Source: Euryodendron excelsum
Taxonomy: Eukaryota; Streptophyta; Magnoliopsida; Ericales; Pentaphylacaceae
DNA: 64,000 nt
Reading direction: 5' to 3'
Assembly: GCA_033060915.1 (NCBI GenBank)
Contig: CM065378.1
Location: forward strand, 11,853,001-11,917,000
The translations under genes and the position numbers were made by a program. Of the stretch, positions 12,805-30,063 are shown piece by piece. A model generated the notes under the pieces. That model saw only the letters and a program-made list of their open reading frames with translations. It was not told the origin of the DNA and ran no database searches. The stretch's first letter is position 1. Each line of letters begins with the position of its first letter.

Positions 12805-13541
12805 ACCTATGCACAAATCCAAACACATTAAATGGAACTCTCTGTTATACTCTTCAGAAGGATTTCAACTAACCAAGGTTATAAAAATAACAGAACTCCA
12901 CCAGATTGTAATCGAGCCGTGTCCCGTCCCTTTGAAGGGAAACAGCTAGCGGAATAAAGAGGTTCTATTATGCAAAATTAATGTCAACACCAGCACATTT
13001 TCCTGCCACTATAGGTAACTGCTAGAGCAGAAAATCTTTATCACGCTGGAGTATCATCACGAGGATGTGGTTAATCTAACTAGTTGGATTTCTTGCATTT
13101 CTAAGTCGGGTTTACGTATCCGTGGGTATTTATTTGGTTTATTGCTTATTATTTTGGGTCTCCTCAATCTTCAACATCTGTGTTGCGGATGTACACTAAT
13201 TGGAAGCATAATTCTGTTGTCATACTGGGTTCATTTGAAAGTGCTGTCAATTTTTGTTTTTTATTGTATATATGCCATAGATGTGTGTTTTTATTTTTTA
13301 TTTTTTATGATCTAATTATGACATTAATAAGTTACCGTTCTCTTAACAGTACCACACCAATGTTTTAGGATCAGAAAACACACTTATTTTAGTATTTTTA
13401 TATGAATTTTATTTTTAAAAAAATCAAAAACAGAAAACAAAAAACAGAATCCAAACGGACCCAAGCCTTGGCATGAAAGCATATCAGCAAAGCAGCTCCT
13501 ACGAATAAACCCACTCCAAATAAGTCTAGTCTATACCATAC

Positions 13542-13746
13542 ACTATGTTTGGATCTCGCATTTATAGAAGGATAATAACATAAAAGGAAAAAGATAGGAA
13601 TTGAAACAGAAGTGAGAGAAGCTATTTTTTCCCCTTTGGTTGGTTATGAAAATTAAAAGAAAACGATAAATATTTTGGTTACACATAAAAAATTAATATG
13701 TATAAGTAATTTCATTTTCCTTTCATTTTTCTAAATCCAAACATTG
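13542..13746. mobile_element. MITE-like element with TGTTTGGAT/ATCCAAACA ends
   Basis: A 205-bp AT-rich segment opens with CTATGTTTGGATC and closes with AAATCCAAACATTG, giving imperfect inverted ends. It lies upstream of the CBS-domain start, in its probable leader intron. Segments with the same kind of ends recur in the window. No coding capacity. Confidence 0.5.
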
Positions 13747-14322
13747 CAACAGAGCACCGCAAGTGGAAAACTCACCCACAAAGCCGAAGATCCCTAAGAA
13801 TTAACGAAGGTACTGCACCCAATTCAACATTTTTGGGCAACCATTGCTGAGTTATTAAGGCAATAATCTGTGAGCAGTCAGTCCAAGTAATGTGCAAGGA
13901 ATGCAGATTTAGGTGATTTACAGTGAAATTAGTTTCCTTCACTTGTATCTACTATTCACTTAAATAATTTCTCAGTATAATCTCTAAATTTGTTGACGAA
14001 ATGCATATAAGATTTGGTTTTAATTTGTTTGATTTGGGTGTTCCACCGAAAATTAACATGATCATCATACATTTTGAGGGAATCAAACAACATAAAACTC
14101 CAAAGCCAATCTGTGCGATTGCATCCCATGATTGATATATCTATATACATTATACATATACATAATGACACAAAAAGAATCATACATATACATAAATATA
14201 TATAGATATTTATCAGAGGATTCAGAACTTGCCTTTTGATTCGAGTCCTTTGGCTCCAGAGATCTCAGAACACGAAAGCTTCCTCGGTGTTCATACTCTT
14301 CCGAGAATTAGTTACAGCTGCT

Positions 14323-14373
14323 ACTTATATGCATGAGCTCGTGGTGTTACACGTGTATTGAGAAGACACGTGT
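14323..14373 (-). promoter_or_regulatory. Core promoter of the CBS-domain gene: TATA box and two ACACGTGT elements
   Basis: On the minus strand CATATAAG (14324-14331) is a good TATA box. Upstream of it lie two identical 8-bp palindromes, ACACGTGT, at 14349-14356 and 14366-14373, spaced 17 bp start to start. They contain the CACGTG G-box and ACGTG ABRE core, bound by plant bZIP and bHLH factors. Paired ABREs typically confer abscisic-acid or stress response. The link to the gene assumes a leader intron from about 14230 to 12807, which I infer but cannot prove. Confidence 0.5.
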
Positions 14374-15483
14374 CACTCGCTGAGGGGACAGGTGGAAAGG
14401 ACTATGTCTTGATCTTTGAAGTGATCTGTAGTAAGAATTTGGATTTTTTTTTTTTTTTTTTTGATAGTGAGATTGAAATTTGTGGCTTGCTTGGTTTGTA
14501 TGGCTTTCAGTTCTGATTTTATTTGTGAGATTTTCAAAATGTAAAGAACGAAAATTCTGAAGATAATGGCCATTCCATGTTGCTTTTTCTTTTCTTCATT
14601 ATTTTAAATAGAACCAATTTCTGCAAAATGAGGAATACTAACTCCGGTATTCTTGGGCTGCTTTTAAGAAATGTAAGGGAAAGCATATTTTTCCATTTTA
14701 TTATAATTTTCTTTAATTCAAAAGAAAAGCAATGCACAAATAGAATTTTAAATTGAAATTTCATATAGAATGACGTGACAGTGAAATTAAAGCTATGAGC
14801 CAAAGTGATAAACCTTTTTTATTTGAAAAAAAGAACTGCAATAAATGTCAGTGTGTATCTACACAAAAATTCTATGAGATACACCAGCAGGCGCTCCAGC
14901 TGATGCAGAACATAAGATGCATCAATTGACACTTGACTAGGCGCGAGGCTTGACCGGGCGCGGCTGATTCAAGAGTTGCTTAAATTTTATTTTTACATTC
15001 GTAAACAATTACAGTTCATGTTATCCTTGTAATTTGTAGACATCAAGTGGGCAATATTGTATTTTTGCAGCATCATGCTCTATGTTCAAGTTATAAACTA
15101 CCAATAACAATCATATACTGAAGTTCAAATTGTAAAACAAAATGTTGCAATCATCTAAAGTTGCTGTATCTTCCCATAAAAAATTATAGAACAACTCCTT
15201 CAATTTCAAAATTTTGATCTTCTGAAGTACACCATCTTCATTCTTTTAACACAAAACATTGACATCATAAACATGAATGCCACAACCAACTAGCCAATAT
15301 TTCCTCAAAAGTGTACTTTTTTTCAGTCACATAACTAGGAGTTGTGCTAAAGATCCATATAGATGATGATCATTTTGCTCTGAAACAAATGGAAAAACTA
15401 TGCCTAATTCATTCTATATGGATCTCTAGTGCAACTAGCTTTGTTTGTAAGTATAGGATTGCTAGCTAGCCAGTTTGAAGCTG
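14374..15483. other. Intergenic region, no gene seen
   Basis: This is AT-rich spacer between the CBS-domain promoter and the 3' end of the WRKY gene. It contains T- and A-runs, a GC-rich patch at 14930-14965 with repeated GGCGCG/GGGCGCGG words, and the probable WRKY 3' UTR below 15484. Nothing coding was recognised. Confidence 0.4.
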
Positions 15484-20441
<4,958 letters not shown>

Positions 20442-23400
20442 TTTCAGAGGCAGACTGATTGGCTTATTATAAGGTAATAAGACGAGCCAACAGATTTTGA
20501 CTTTTAAAATAAAGAAAAGAAATTTCAATGCTTATCTTTTCCATGTTAACGCTATTGAAGAGAGAAATGTCAACTGCCAAATATTCACTCCAAGCAGGCA
20601 TTTTTACTCGTTTTAGAACTATCTGTGGAGAACGAGATATATGTCCAGCTACAATTACATATCCACAGAGAGAGAGGGAGAGGCTGCTACCACCGTAAAC
20701 AACTAGCCAGTGTTGGAGTTGGAATCCAGTAAAATTTCTTAGAATTAATGTTTATACTATGTTTTGAATCCGGATCTATAAAAGAAAAAAAAAAGGTAAT
20801 TAAAAATAAAAAAAATAAATGAGAGATTTTAAATTCTTACTTATTTTCTTTTTATGCTATTTTATACTTTACTTTCTTTAATCACCAAATATACAATGTA
20901 ATTTCATATATATCCTTTTCTTTTCTTTTCTTTTTTTTCTCTCACTAAATTCTTAATTCAAACAAAGAAAAAAAGACTCCAAAGTGAGATTGAGGCATGT
21001 TCGTTTGTTAAAAATGTGATTCAGTCATAAAAATGACATTTGGTCATCGATCCCAAAAAATGTGATTCAATCACACTTCCCTTGTGTACCAATTACGGGC
21101 TCAAATGTACAAATCCAAAAACTGGGAAACAAAGGCTGGACCATTTATGCCATCTAAGTTTCTAACTGGCCCCCGGCAATATTGTCAACGGCGGCAAAGA
21201 GCAAGTCGGAATCACCGGAGGTGAAGGAACCACCACCGCACAGCAATGTTGGGTTGATATCTTGAAAACGAATTTATATCGTATGTTCCATGTTTTTAAA
21301 AAAAAATTTCTAATGACCCATTCTTATTTTGACTAAGAATGCTAGGCAACAGAGGATGACAGCAATTGCTCTTTTCAAAAGATAATATAGATCAAAAGAC
21401 TCAAAACTGTTGTAATAATCTGTTCAATTATAACCATGCGAGAGAGAGAGAGACTTGTCTATGTTGGAAGAATAAACTTGACATTGTAGATAATTATATA
21501 ACACATGACTATAGATGACACATGTATGAAGTGATTCATGTATGTAGATGAAGAGTCATGCATGTATTAAGTGTCTTGGTTCATATACATGCTTAGATGC
21601 ATGTTAGTGAAACTATATAGTGGTAAAGTAGAGAGAGAATAAAAGAAATAGAATGTAATTATCCAAAATGTTTAAATTTATACTAGCCCACCACGTATTG
21701 TACATCATTCGTTAAAACTTAGTTTGCTTTGAGTGTTATAGCCATAGGAAATCGATTAAAATAGTATTCAAGGATAAAACACAAAATTTGCGGAATGGCT
21801 ATTCATGAATTATTACATTGGTGAATGGCTATTTTATATAGAGAGAGAGAGAGACCTGTGAAGTCAGGGGTCTGAAACCTTTTTTCCCGGCCAATTAACT
21901 TGGTATGAGGATATATAGATCAAAATCTCACTGGTTTCACTAGCACGTATAATCACAAATTGAATGGTCCATTGATGACACAAATAAGTGCAGTTGTTGT
22001 CATTGCAATGCTCCATGTTTAGATCTTGAATTTGTGGTGGAAAAAAAAAAAAGAAAAAAGAAAAACATAGGTAATTTTTTTTCCTTTTATTTCATTGGCC
22101 GGGTTAGCATAATCAACAAAACCAAATAATTCTGTTGAAAAATTATTTTTTTTGTTTGGTTACCTAGGTCAGAAAAAGTAATTTTGTTTCTCTTTTTTTT
22201 TTTTCTTTTCTTGACAAACTTAAGGTCCAAACATATCATAAAAGAAAAAAGTAAAATTCAAAAAATGAATGGATGAAGGGTTATTCAAGAGGTCTAAGCA
22301 TGTTATTTATTATTTTTTATCCACCAAACTTCTATTGAGAGATGTATTTGGTGAGGAGAAGTAGGTTTTGACCCAAATACGTCTATAAAGAAAATCCCTA
22401 CCTATGCTCAGTATCTTGCAGAAGCAAGTTGGAACCTAATTTGTGTACAAATATAGCTGACATGCATGATTGGACGAAATACTCCTCGTATTCACTAAGA
22501 GATATACACATATATCTATATATATATATATATATATTTATGTGCATATTAATATTGTGACAGCTGAGACTCATAGAAGTGGAAAATTTAGGCAATATAT
22601 AAAACCATGCCATATGTGTGTGTATCTATACATATGTCAGTATTATATGTTAAAAGTGAAATCAGGTGGTGGTTATTATATTTAAGTAGGTCGCGTCAAT
22701 GGATGCTGATTTAAGGATTTGAAACTGAGATTATTTCATGATTTGCTATGAATCTTAATTTAAGACCCTAAACAGCAAGTTGTTGAACCTGATTGGATAG
22801 ATGTCAATGCCATCACCTGCTTGGATGCATAAGTTCTGCTGAATCCTTTGTATGACAATCTTCAATAAGTCTACTCAATGGTTAAGTATAAAATAGGATG
22901 AAACTAGTCTCACCCCATCTATTTTTCATGGAAGCCAATGGAATTTTATTAATTCTTGTGATGCTTACCCCGTTTGGTTACGATTATGGTTTTGGTTCGT
23001 GTTTTATGTTTTTATTTTTTGAAATTCATTGAAATTACGTTTGGTTAATTAACTGATTTTTTGTCTGGTTCACACTAAGTCTATTGGTTTTGGAATTTGT
23101 TTTCAAAAAAAAAATATTGAAAATACGTTTATGTTAGGAATCAAAAAGATGGTATTTTCAGATTTTCTGAAATCATTTTCATATAAAAATGAAGAAGCTT
23201 TGAAAACAATAGTATTTTCAATAGTCCTATTTTTTTGTTTCTGAAAACATGATAAATGAAAAGTTCTCATTTCGTTTGTTTCTAAGAACCTAAAAAACGA
23301 AAAACGAAAAATAAAAATGTATCGAGACAAAAAAATTTCTAATATCTAAGTACAAAACTATAATAAAAAAAAAATTCTATAGCTACTTAGGTGGGCAAGT

Positions 23401-24160
23401 ATACCTAAAACAGTATTCTTAATAATTTTTAACTGAAGTCTAACCTGCTTCTCCAAAAACTATTCATTATACTAAAAAAAACCCACACACACACACACAC
23501 ATATATATATTTATGTGAAAAAATAGTTGTCATTCCAAATTCATGATGACTTGCAGAGTCACAAATTGCTATATAAAATGGTCAACGAGTTAGAACTACT
23601 GAAGAGTGCAACCTATTAATTAGAAGATGATTAGGAATTGGTTAAAATATTTACTTGTAATTAGGTCAAAGTTTCTCAACTGTACCCTGCTAAAAGTTTA
23701 TATATAATACTAAAATATTCTCAAATCTATCATGGAAGATTGATGCCCTCAAATCCAAATAAAAAAAAACAGAAAATTTTTTACTACTTGGAATTATTTT
23801 TTTAACATTATTGACTTGTAATAATTGGATGTTTCTGTGGAATGCGATTGCCACCGTACGAGTAGTTGTTGTTGATTTCAATTTTCCAATTTGAATAGTT
23901 GTCCAACGTATCAATTCAGTGGCGAAAATTATTTTGTTCAAGTTGTATATATTGAAGAAATGACAGCAGATTGGATGAGTGGTTCAACTTGATAATGATG
24001 AATTTGTCCTCTGGCCATGAAATTGTGGAATGGTTCCAACCTGGCTTCAAGAACAGGGAAAGACCAAGATGGGAGCCTTTCATGACTTTGTTGAATGATG
24101 AAAAGAAGGTTCATATCCATTGATAGAACTTATCATAAGCCCTAGTTTTACACCACATAT

Positions 24161-24202
<42 letters not shown>

Positions 24203-25328
24203 TTGAAAATATGAGGCCCTCTTAATAAGCTCCGGCAGATGCACGACTATCAGCCTGATCCCACCTCCAGCCAGTAGAGTTCAGCTGACGTGTGTATACA
24301 GAATAAAAGGAATAAAAGGCTCCCTCCGCATTAGTTATCCAAATCCTTTTTGACAGAAACAAACGCAAAATAAGACGGAACGCAGGATTAAGAATACAAT
24401 CCCACAGCCTTATCCCGCGAAACAAACATACCTGCCACTACTATTTACAAGCGTTTACTATTAGCTGTTACGACATTAATGTTGAGATGGTGATTGTCTT
24501 GAGAACCATCATTCTGATTGACCAGTGCTTATTTACAGCTGTTTGTTTGTATATCCCTACTATAATGAAAATTCCGAGACCAGTAGGCATTTTGAACGAC
24601 CATGCAAATTGGGAAATAACCCGCTTAAAAATTTCAATCTTTGAAACTAATATAATCAACCATTCATATTTTCATTATATCACAGTGCTATTGTTGAAAG
24701 GACAAAAGACCACCATCTTTAAACGGAATCACTGAAAACCCTTGAAAAGCAGATTCAAAAGCTAGTTTTGAATTCAGAATTTAAGGAAATGGAAGGGAAA
24801 AAAATTAGCCTTATCTGCTGTTCTATGTGCTAGAATCAGATGATTCAGCATATACTTTTAAAAAAAAAAAAATGCGCTCCCAAAGCTCTAGGACTGGACA
24901 AAGTTGATTACACAACACAATGACCTTTCACAGGCCTATGAGTGGTGTAGCCCAGGAAAAACAGGACTCACTTGTCTTCAAAAATGGTTTCGGTTAATCA
25001 ACTCAACCCCGAACACAACAAGACTCTACCCCAAAGACCACAAAACTCGACACAAAAGGGCGAAAACGAAAACCAACCAACTTCAATAATATTTGCCCAG
25101 GAAGCAGCAACTTCAAAATCCAAACTACTTCACATTTTTATAGAAAAGGGCAAAAATGAAAACTAACAACAATTTTGGGAAGCTTTTACACAGAAACAGG
25201 CCAATATAGCGCAACATAGCTGAGCAAATCAAACAAGGAATGTCAATACAACACAAAAGGCCAAGAAAATCAAAAGGCTATTCTCTGCCCCATGCTCTAG
25301 GGAACCTTACAACGAGGACTATCCTACT
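20442..25328. other. Intergenic region of about 4.9 kb, repeats but no gene recognised
   Basis: This holds the WRKY promoter and the 3' flank of the WHIRLY gene. Degenerate MITE-like segments sit at 20753-20965 and 22013-22237 (ends CCATGTTTAGATC and GGTCCAAACATATC). Simple tracts include (GA)n near 21438 and 21841, (TA)n near 22520, (CA)n near 23485 and (CT)n at 24164-24198. A GC-richer patch at 21170-21260 and a TIR-like text ending CGCGAAACAAAC near 24430 may be old mobile DNA. The open frames here lack protein-like features. Confidence 0.45.
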
Positions 25329-28300
25329 CTACCTGTTCCATTCAAAGTCTGCACCAGACCTGGGATTAGCATTATTCATACGGCTAGTATCTTCTGGCTT
25401 TACGGAATTGGCAAAGGTGTGCCAACCTAAAAGGTACGGCACAATAAACTGCAGAGAATTACAAGGAATAAAATGTAAGGCAATTGTGTTTTGTGGATGT
25501 ACACATGAAAATTAAATAAACAAGGATTGATAAGAAAGACAACCAAATTAATGTCTCCAACAACAAAGGTAAGAATACTATTGCTTGCCCGCTAATCAAT
25601 ACATCCAGGGGCTGGGTAACTGACCCTGCCCCATTTTCTTTTGAAAACCATGGCAATCTCTTTGTTTAGATGAGGAACACTGGCATCAAAAAGAAATTCC
25701 TGACCAGAAAAAATGATAGGAAGACCAAAATTACCCACCATTGAAGTTATTCAAACACTGTTCTTCAAGTATGTGAAACGCATACCTATTAACCTATCCC
25801 AAAAAGTGGCCAAGTGGACATGGCTTCAATAACAAACTTTTTTGAAATATGGATAACATTAAGGAACTTCTTTCGGGTGGTCGTAAGAATCTGCCAACAA
25901 GGATCAAACACCCTCCAAACAAAAGAAACAATAAAAATAAAAATCGGACAGCAGAGCACTTCATTTCTTGGTGTCAAAATAGGATATGTATGTCCCCTCT
26001 TTCCATTTTTCCCAAGTGTCAGGTACCTAGAGGATCCGGATAGGCTTATAAATGCAGATGAAGAGGCAGCAAAGTTTTTAGAGGTCATTTTTCTTGTACC
26101 GATAGGACGCCTTATTTTTCTCATGCTACTTAAATCACATGATCAAAAAGTTCTATCAAAGTTCAATGCAGTTAAAAAAGGTACGCAAAAACAAATTGGA
26201 AATAAAATTAAAAGAATGATGTAGAAAAAGGAGTGTCATACATTGAATGCTGAGATTAGAACTGTGTACTCTGCTTTGGTAATAGGGATATAAATGTTCT
26301 CATCCACATTTATTAGCTTGTTTTGGACACCTTCAATACATCCCACACAGAACAAAAACAGATCAAATGTTAGATCAGAAGAAAATACACTCTTTTCACA
26401 ATCACTGCCAAGGTTTCATAATAAAAGAAGCTTACTGAGATTGAAGAAGTGGCCAGAGCCATCGGGAAGGGGCTCTACCTTCAACACCTTCCTCACTTTT
26501 CCTTCATCACTACAAAACATAGACAATGTACAGGTTAAAAACAAAGCAAAACAAACTGATTTTTAGATTTCTATCAGCAATAACCAATCCAGTGCATATT
26601 GAGCTGCATGACAATGACTCCCCAACATAACACGTAGACTCGTCAGGAAACATATTGGCAGGGCCATATTTAACAAAGTGTACAGAAAATTTAAAGTTTG
26701 CCAATCAAACAACTGTCTCGTTGAAAGGATTGATGCAATTAGAAGCAACAAAAGGTATTTATAGGACGGTCTCCAAAAAAATTCAACTGAAATTAACAGC
26801 TGGAACTCCTAAATGCCACAGATTTGATGACTTCAATTAGATGTTTTTAACGGAAGCCAGTACCATAAGAAAGAAGTCTATTAAAAGCCAAAAACTATAA
26901 GCAAGTCCTCTTTCATTAAAAATTAAAGCACCAATAAATATAAGAAAATAAAGCAAAAAATGAACAGCCTAAGCATCCACATATTCTCATTTGAAAGATA
27001 AAACACTCTTGTAGTGTTTCCATTAATTCAACATCCCATTAATGAGTTGAATAATTTTAAACATTTCACTTTTGAGTCTAATCAGCAACTATGGCACACA
27101 CAAAGGTTTGAAATGTAGGTGATAATACGACAGGATGTAAGCCGAGTATATACCATTTGCAAATCACAGAAATCCATTAGAAACTTGAAAGCTAGAAAGC
27201 GCGGACACTTCGTTGGAGGAGTTGTACCCGTGTCCAACACGTGTCGGACACCGACACTCACCAGACACTTGTGAACACGTATTGGACACTCTGTTTTACG
27301 TGTTTGATTTTTTATTTATTTATTTTTACATTGGACACGGCTCGGACACTTGTGTCCCATTTTGGACACTTTAGGAACACGGCGGAAGCTCAACTATAAA
27401 TTTTAAAACTAACTGTTGGATGGAAGAAAAAGAAAAAAACGAAGAAGAAGAAGAAGAAGGAAAGCAAGTATGCTACTTGTATTGGTGGTTAATTTGTTTT
27501 TTTAGTGTTCTTTATGGTTTTTATATTAGATGACGATAGATAGTTGATGAAATATGACATTTTAATAGTTTCAGTAGGTTATGACTTCATCGTATTATGT
27601 ATTGATAGAACAATATTTTTGTTCTTAATATATTTGTTTACGTTATCATTTTTCATGGAATGTAATTAACTAATTATGAATGATTTGATGCCAATTAAGT
27701 AGTGAAATATATTATTTTATTTATTTTAATTGATGTTATCTTGTATATTTTTCTCTTTTTTTGTAAAGTACTTATATATATAACACATAAAAAAAAACAA
27801 AAATATATTCTTTTGTCGTGTCCTACATTTTTTTAAAATTGTCGTGTCGGCATGTCCGACACTAGTGTCCGTATCCGTGCTTCTTAACTTGAAAGAAAAA
27901 CTAGGTTTCTCCATGCAAATATCAACTGAGAAAAGATAAGTACCTTTTTCCTTTAAAAGGATCATGAAAGAATTCGCAAGACTCCTTTGCTCCAAGGCTA
28001 ATTAGAGCTCCCATTTCAGTCACTGACAATGAGAATACCTGGAGAAATGCCAAAGTAAACAAAATTGTGAAACCAATCAAAGCATGACATTGCATGACAA
28101 ATTCATTAATCTTCTCTTTGACATTCCACCAGTACAGGAGAATGCTCCCCCCATGCCAACCCCCCATAGCAACAAAATAAAACATTTTCAGTTTGGTTAC
28201 ATGGGGACTTCGTTCCACTGCTTCAGCTGGTAGCTCATAAATCCCTTGCAGCTTTCACATATTAGTTAAAAATTTTAATTCCTGTTTTTTTATGAAACAG

Positions 28301-29345
28301 AGTAAGTGGTCAAATGACTCAAATCATGGGCCAGTACATCCAATTCAATCCCCAACCCCTCTTTCAAAGAAAAAAGGGGAAAAAAGCCCCTAACCTCCAC
28401 CAATCTAACTCGATGTGTCTTAGTTCATCAGATTTGAACATGGAACATAACTCTTCAAATGCTGCTTAGTTTACAAACAGAGCGATAGGCACTTCGATTG
28501 ATTAGTACGCATAATTTTTGTGATTGTAATATTGCGGTCAATGCCAAACAAGCAACAACTTCGAAACAACATCACTTAGCACATACGAACTCGGCCCAAA
28601 AGAATATCGAAAGCAGAGGTTACCTGCTTTCTGCCCCAGTCATATTGACGAACACCAGCAGCAGGAGCAAACTGAAGCAAAACATAACCTTCCCTTGACA
28701 GCTTAAACGCCCCGGACTGTGCAATAAGCCAAACCATCACGCAAAAGAAGCAATCAAATCAAGTCACCATACAGAGACAATAACAGTTGAAACACCACAA
28801 TCAGCATGCAAATCTCAGAACCATGATCTTACAATGAACGGAATCAAATCTCAATGTAAACATACATCCAAAGGTGAAAACTCCGGGGGCCGGGGCTCCA
28901 CCGTGAGAGCAGCCTTCCCTTTGTATATTGAGTGACCCACAAAAACCCTAGGCGGCAAACCCACCCCTACACAGAGAGAAAGCACAAAGTAAGTTAACAC
29001 CTAACTCAAACCCAGTTTGGCTAGCAGGAAAATGAACAGAAACGAAGAGGAGAAGAGAAACGAGATACCTGACTGCGGAGAGAAGGGAGGAGAGTCGTTC
29101 GTTGGTGGAAGTTTCGGGGCGAACCTCTGCTGTTGTTGTTCGTAGTCGGAGTAGCGGCATATCAAGGAAAGGTTTTGGTTTTGGATTGGGGGTTTGGTTG
29201 TGGATAGAGAAGAGGTATTAGGGTTTAAGCGACTGGCTGTGATGGCGTCGACGGAGGAGAGAGAGTGGGTTATAGAGCACCGTCTAGGGTTTTGGATGGT
29301 GAGGCCTGGAGAAGAAGAAGAGGAGGATACAAAGAGGTTCAGCAT
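25329..29345 (-). CDS. WHY1: WHIRLY single-stranded-DNA-binding protein, plastid type
   Basis: Seven coding exons: 29069-29345, 28866-28966, 28624-28716, 27944-28038, 26436-26509, 26242-26330 and 25329-25448. Phase is continuous and the product is 282 residues. The first 90 residues are rich in Ser, Thr, Pro and Gln with few acids, like a chloroplast transit peptide. The WHIRLY domain follows, with the diagnostic KGKAAL motif at 108-113. Other conserved text is QYDWGRKQ, GALISLGAKESCEFFHDP and LPDGSGHFFNLSV. The C-terminus ends ADFEWNR, typical of WHY1/WHY3. WHIRLY proteins form tetramers that bind single-stranded DNA. They protect plastid genome stability, associate with the plastid nucleoid and act as defence regulators in the nucleus. 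WHY1 versus WHY3 cannot be separated here. The fourth intron carries a mobile element with target duplications. Confidence 0.95.
27192..27885. mobile_element. Nonautonomous DNA element with 10-bp target-site duplication
   Basis: A 694-bp insertion in the fourth WHIRLY intron is flanked by perfect copies of AACTTGAAAG at 27182-27191 and 27886-27895. The left end reads CTAGAAAGCGCGGACAC; the right end, reverse-complemented, reads AAGAAGCACGGATACGGAC. The ends are rich in repeated GTGTCCGACAC words. It encodes no transposase. A 9-11 bp duplication is typical of Mutator-like elements, so a MULE-derived nonautonomous element is the best guess. A relative lies in the VDAC gene. Confidence 0.75.
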
Positions 29346-29787
29346 TCTCTGTAATTTTGCAGTGTTGCATTGTACTGTTCGAAAGTGGGCAAGGGTTTTT
29401 GAAGATGGTGACCGAGAGGAATTATTCTATGGAATGTGGTCCAGGATATAACCAAACTGGGGTCCAGTGGCATTTCATATATCAAAATAAAGGGCACCTA
29501 AATTCATCTCAACCGTTGGTGCTCATGGGACCCATCGCTAAAACTAGAGCTTGCTTGCCTCTTTTGTATACACACACGAAAAAAGGATTGAAATCCTCCT
29601 CTTTCATTACACCAGGAGACTGTGCGTAGATTATGTGATTGAATTCGTAGAGAAATGTCGTCAATTTGGTCATCTTCTCGAGTTTTGGTACCTTAATGGA
29701 GTCACAGAAGCTTCCGTTTCTGGGTTTTACTCCATTCAAAGAGAAAGATTAGCTTCGTTCCCTCCCCACTTTCTTCCTCCTTAAACG
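29346..29787. promoter_or_regulatory. Divergent promoter region between WHIRLY and the zinc-knuckle gene
   Basis: The two start codons lie about 440 bp apart and point away from each other, so this space must hold both promoters. I see no convincing TATA box on either strand, which fits housekeeping-type promoters. Two short ATG frames here (29654 and 29697) close quickly. They could be upstream ORFs of the right-hand gene or part of an unresolved first exon. Confidence 0.4.
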
Positions 29788-30004
29788 ATGATTCAGGCTC
29801 ACCGCCGCTCAACAAAAGCCAGGCATCTCTCTCTCTGTCTCTCCGTATACATATCTACATGTGTTTGTATATTTTTGTGTGCAAATTACATGTATGTATT
29901 GATATGTATATGTACGATGTTTAACTTTCAAGCTTATTTTGACAGGTGGGTTATGATCCTTCAGAGGACCTCTTCGGACTTGCAGTCGATCTCCAGCCAA
30001 GGTT

Positions 30005-30063
<59 letters not shown>

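Noticed and set aside
12828..12828. Upstream ATG of the CBS-domain gene
   Set aside because: The eight extra codons overlap a probable leader-intron acceptor, so the ATG at 12804 is preferred.
23938..24120. 60-codon minus-strand frame in the WRKY-WHIRLY spacer
   Set aside because: No recognisable family, no splice context and no codon-bias support.
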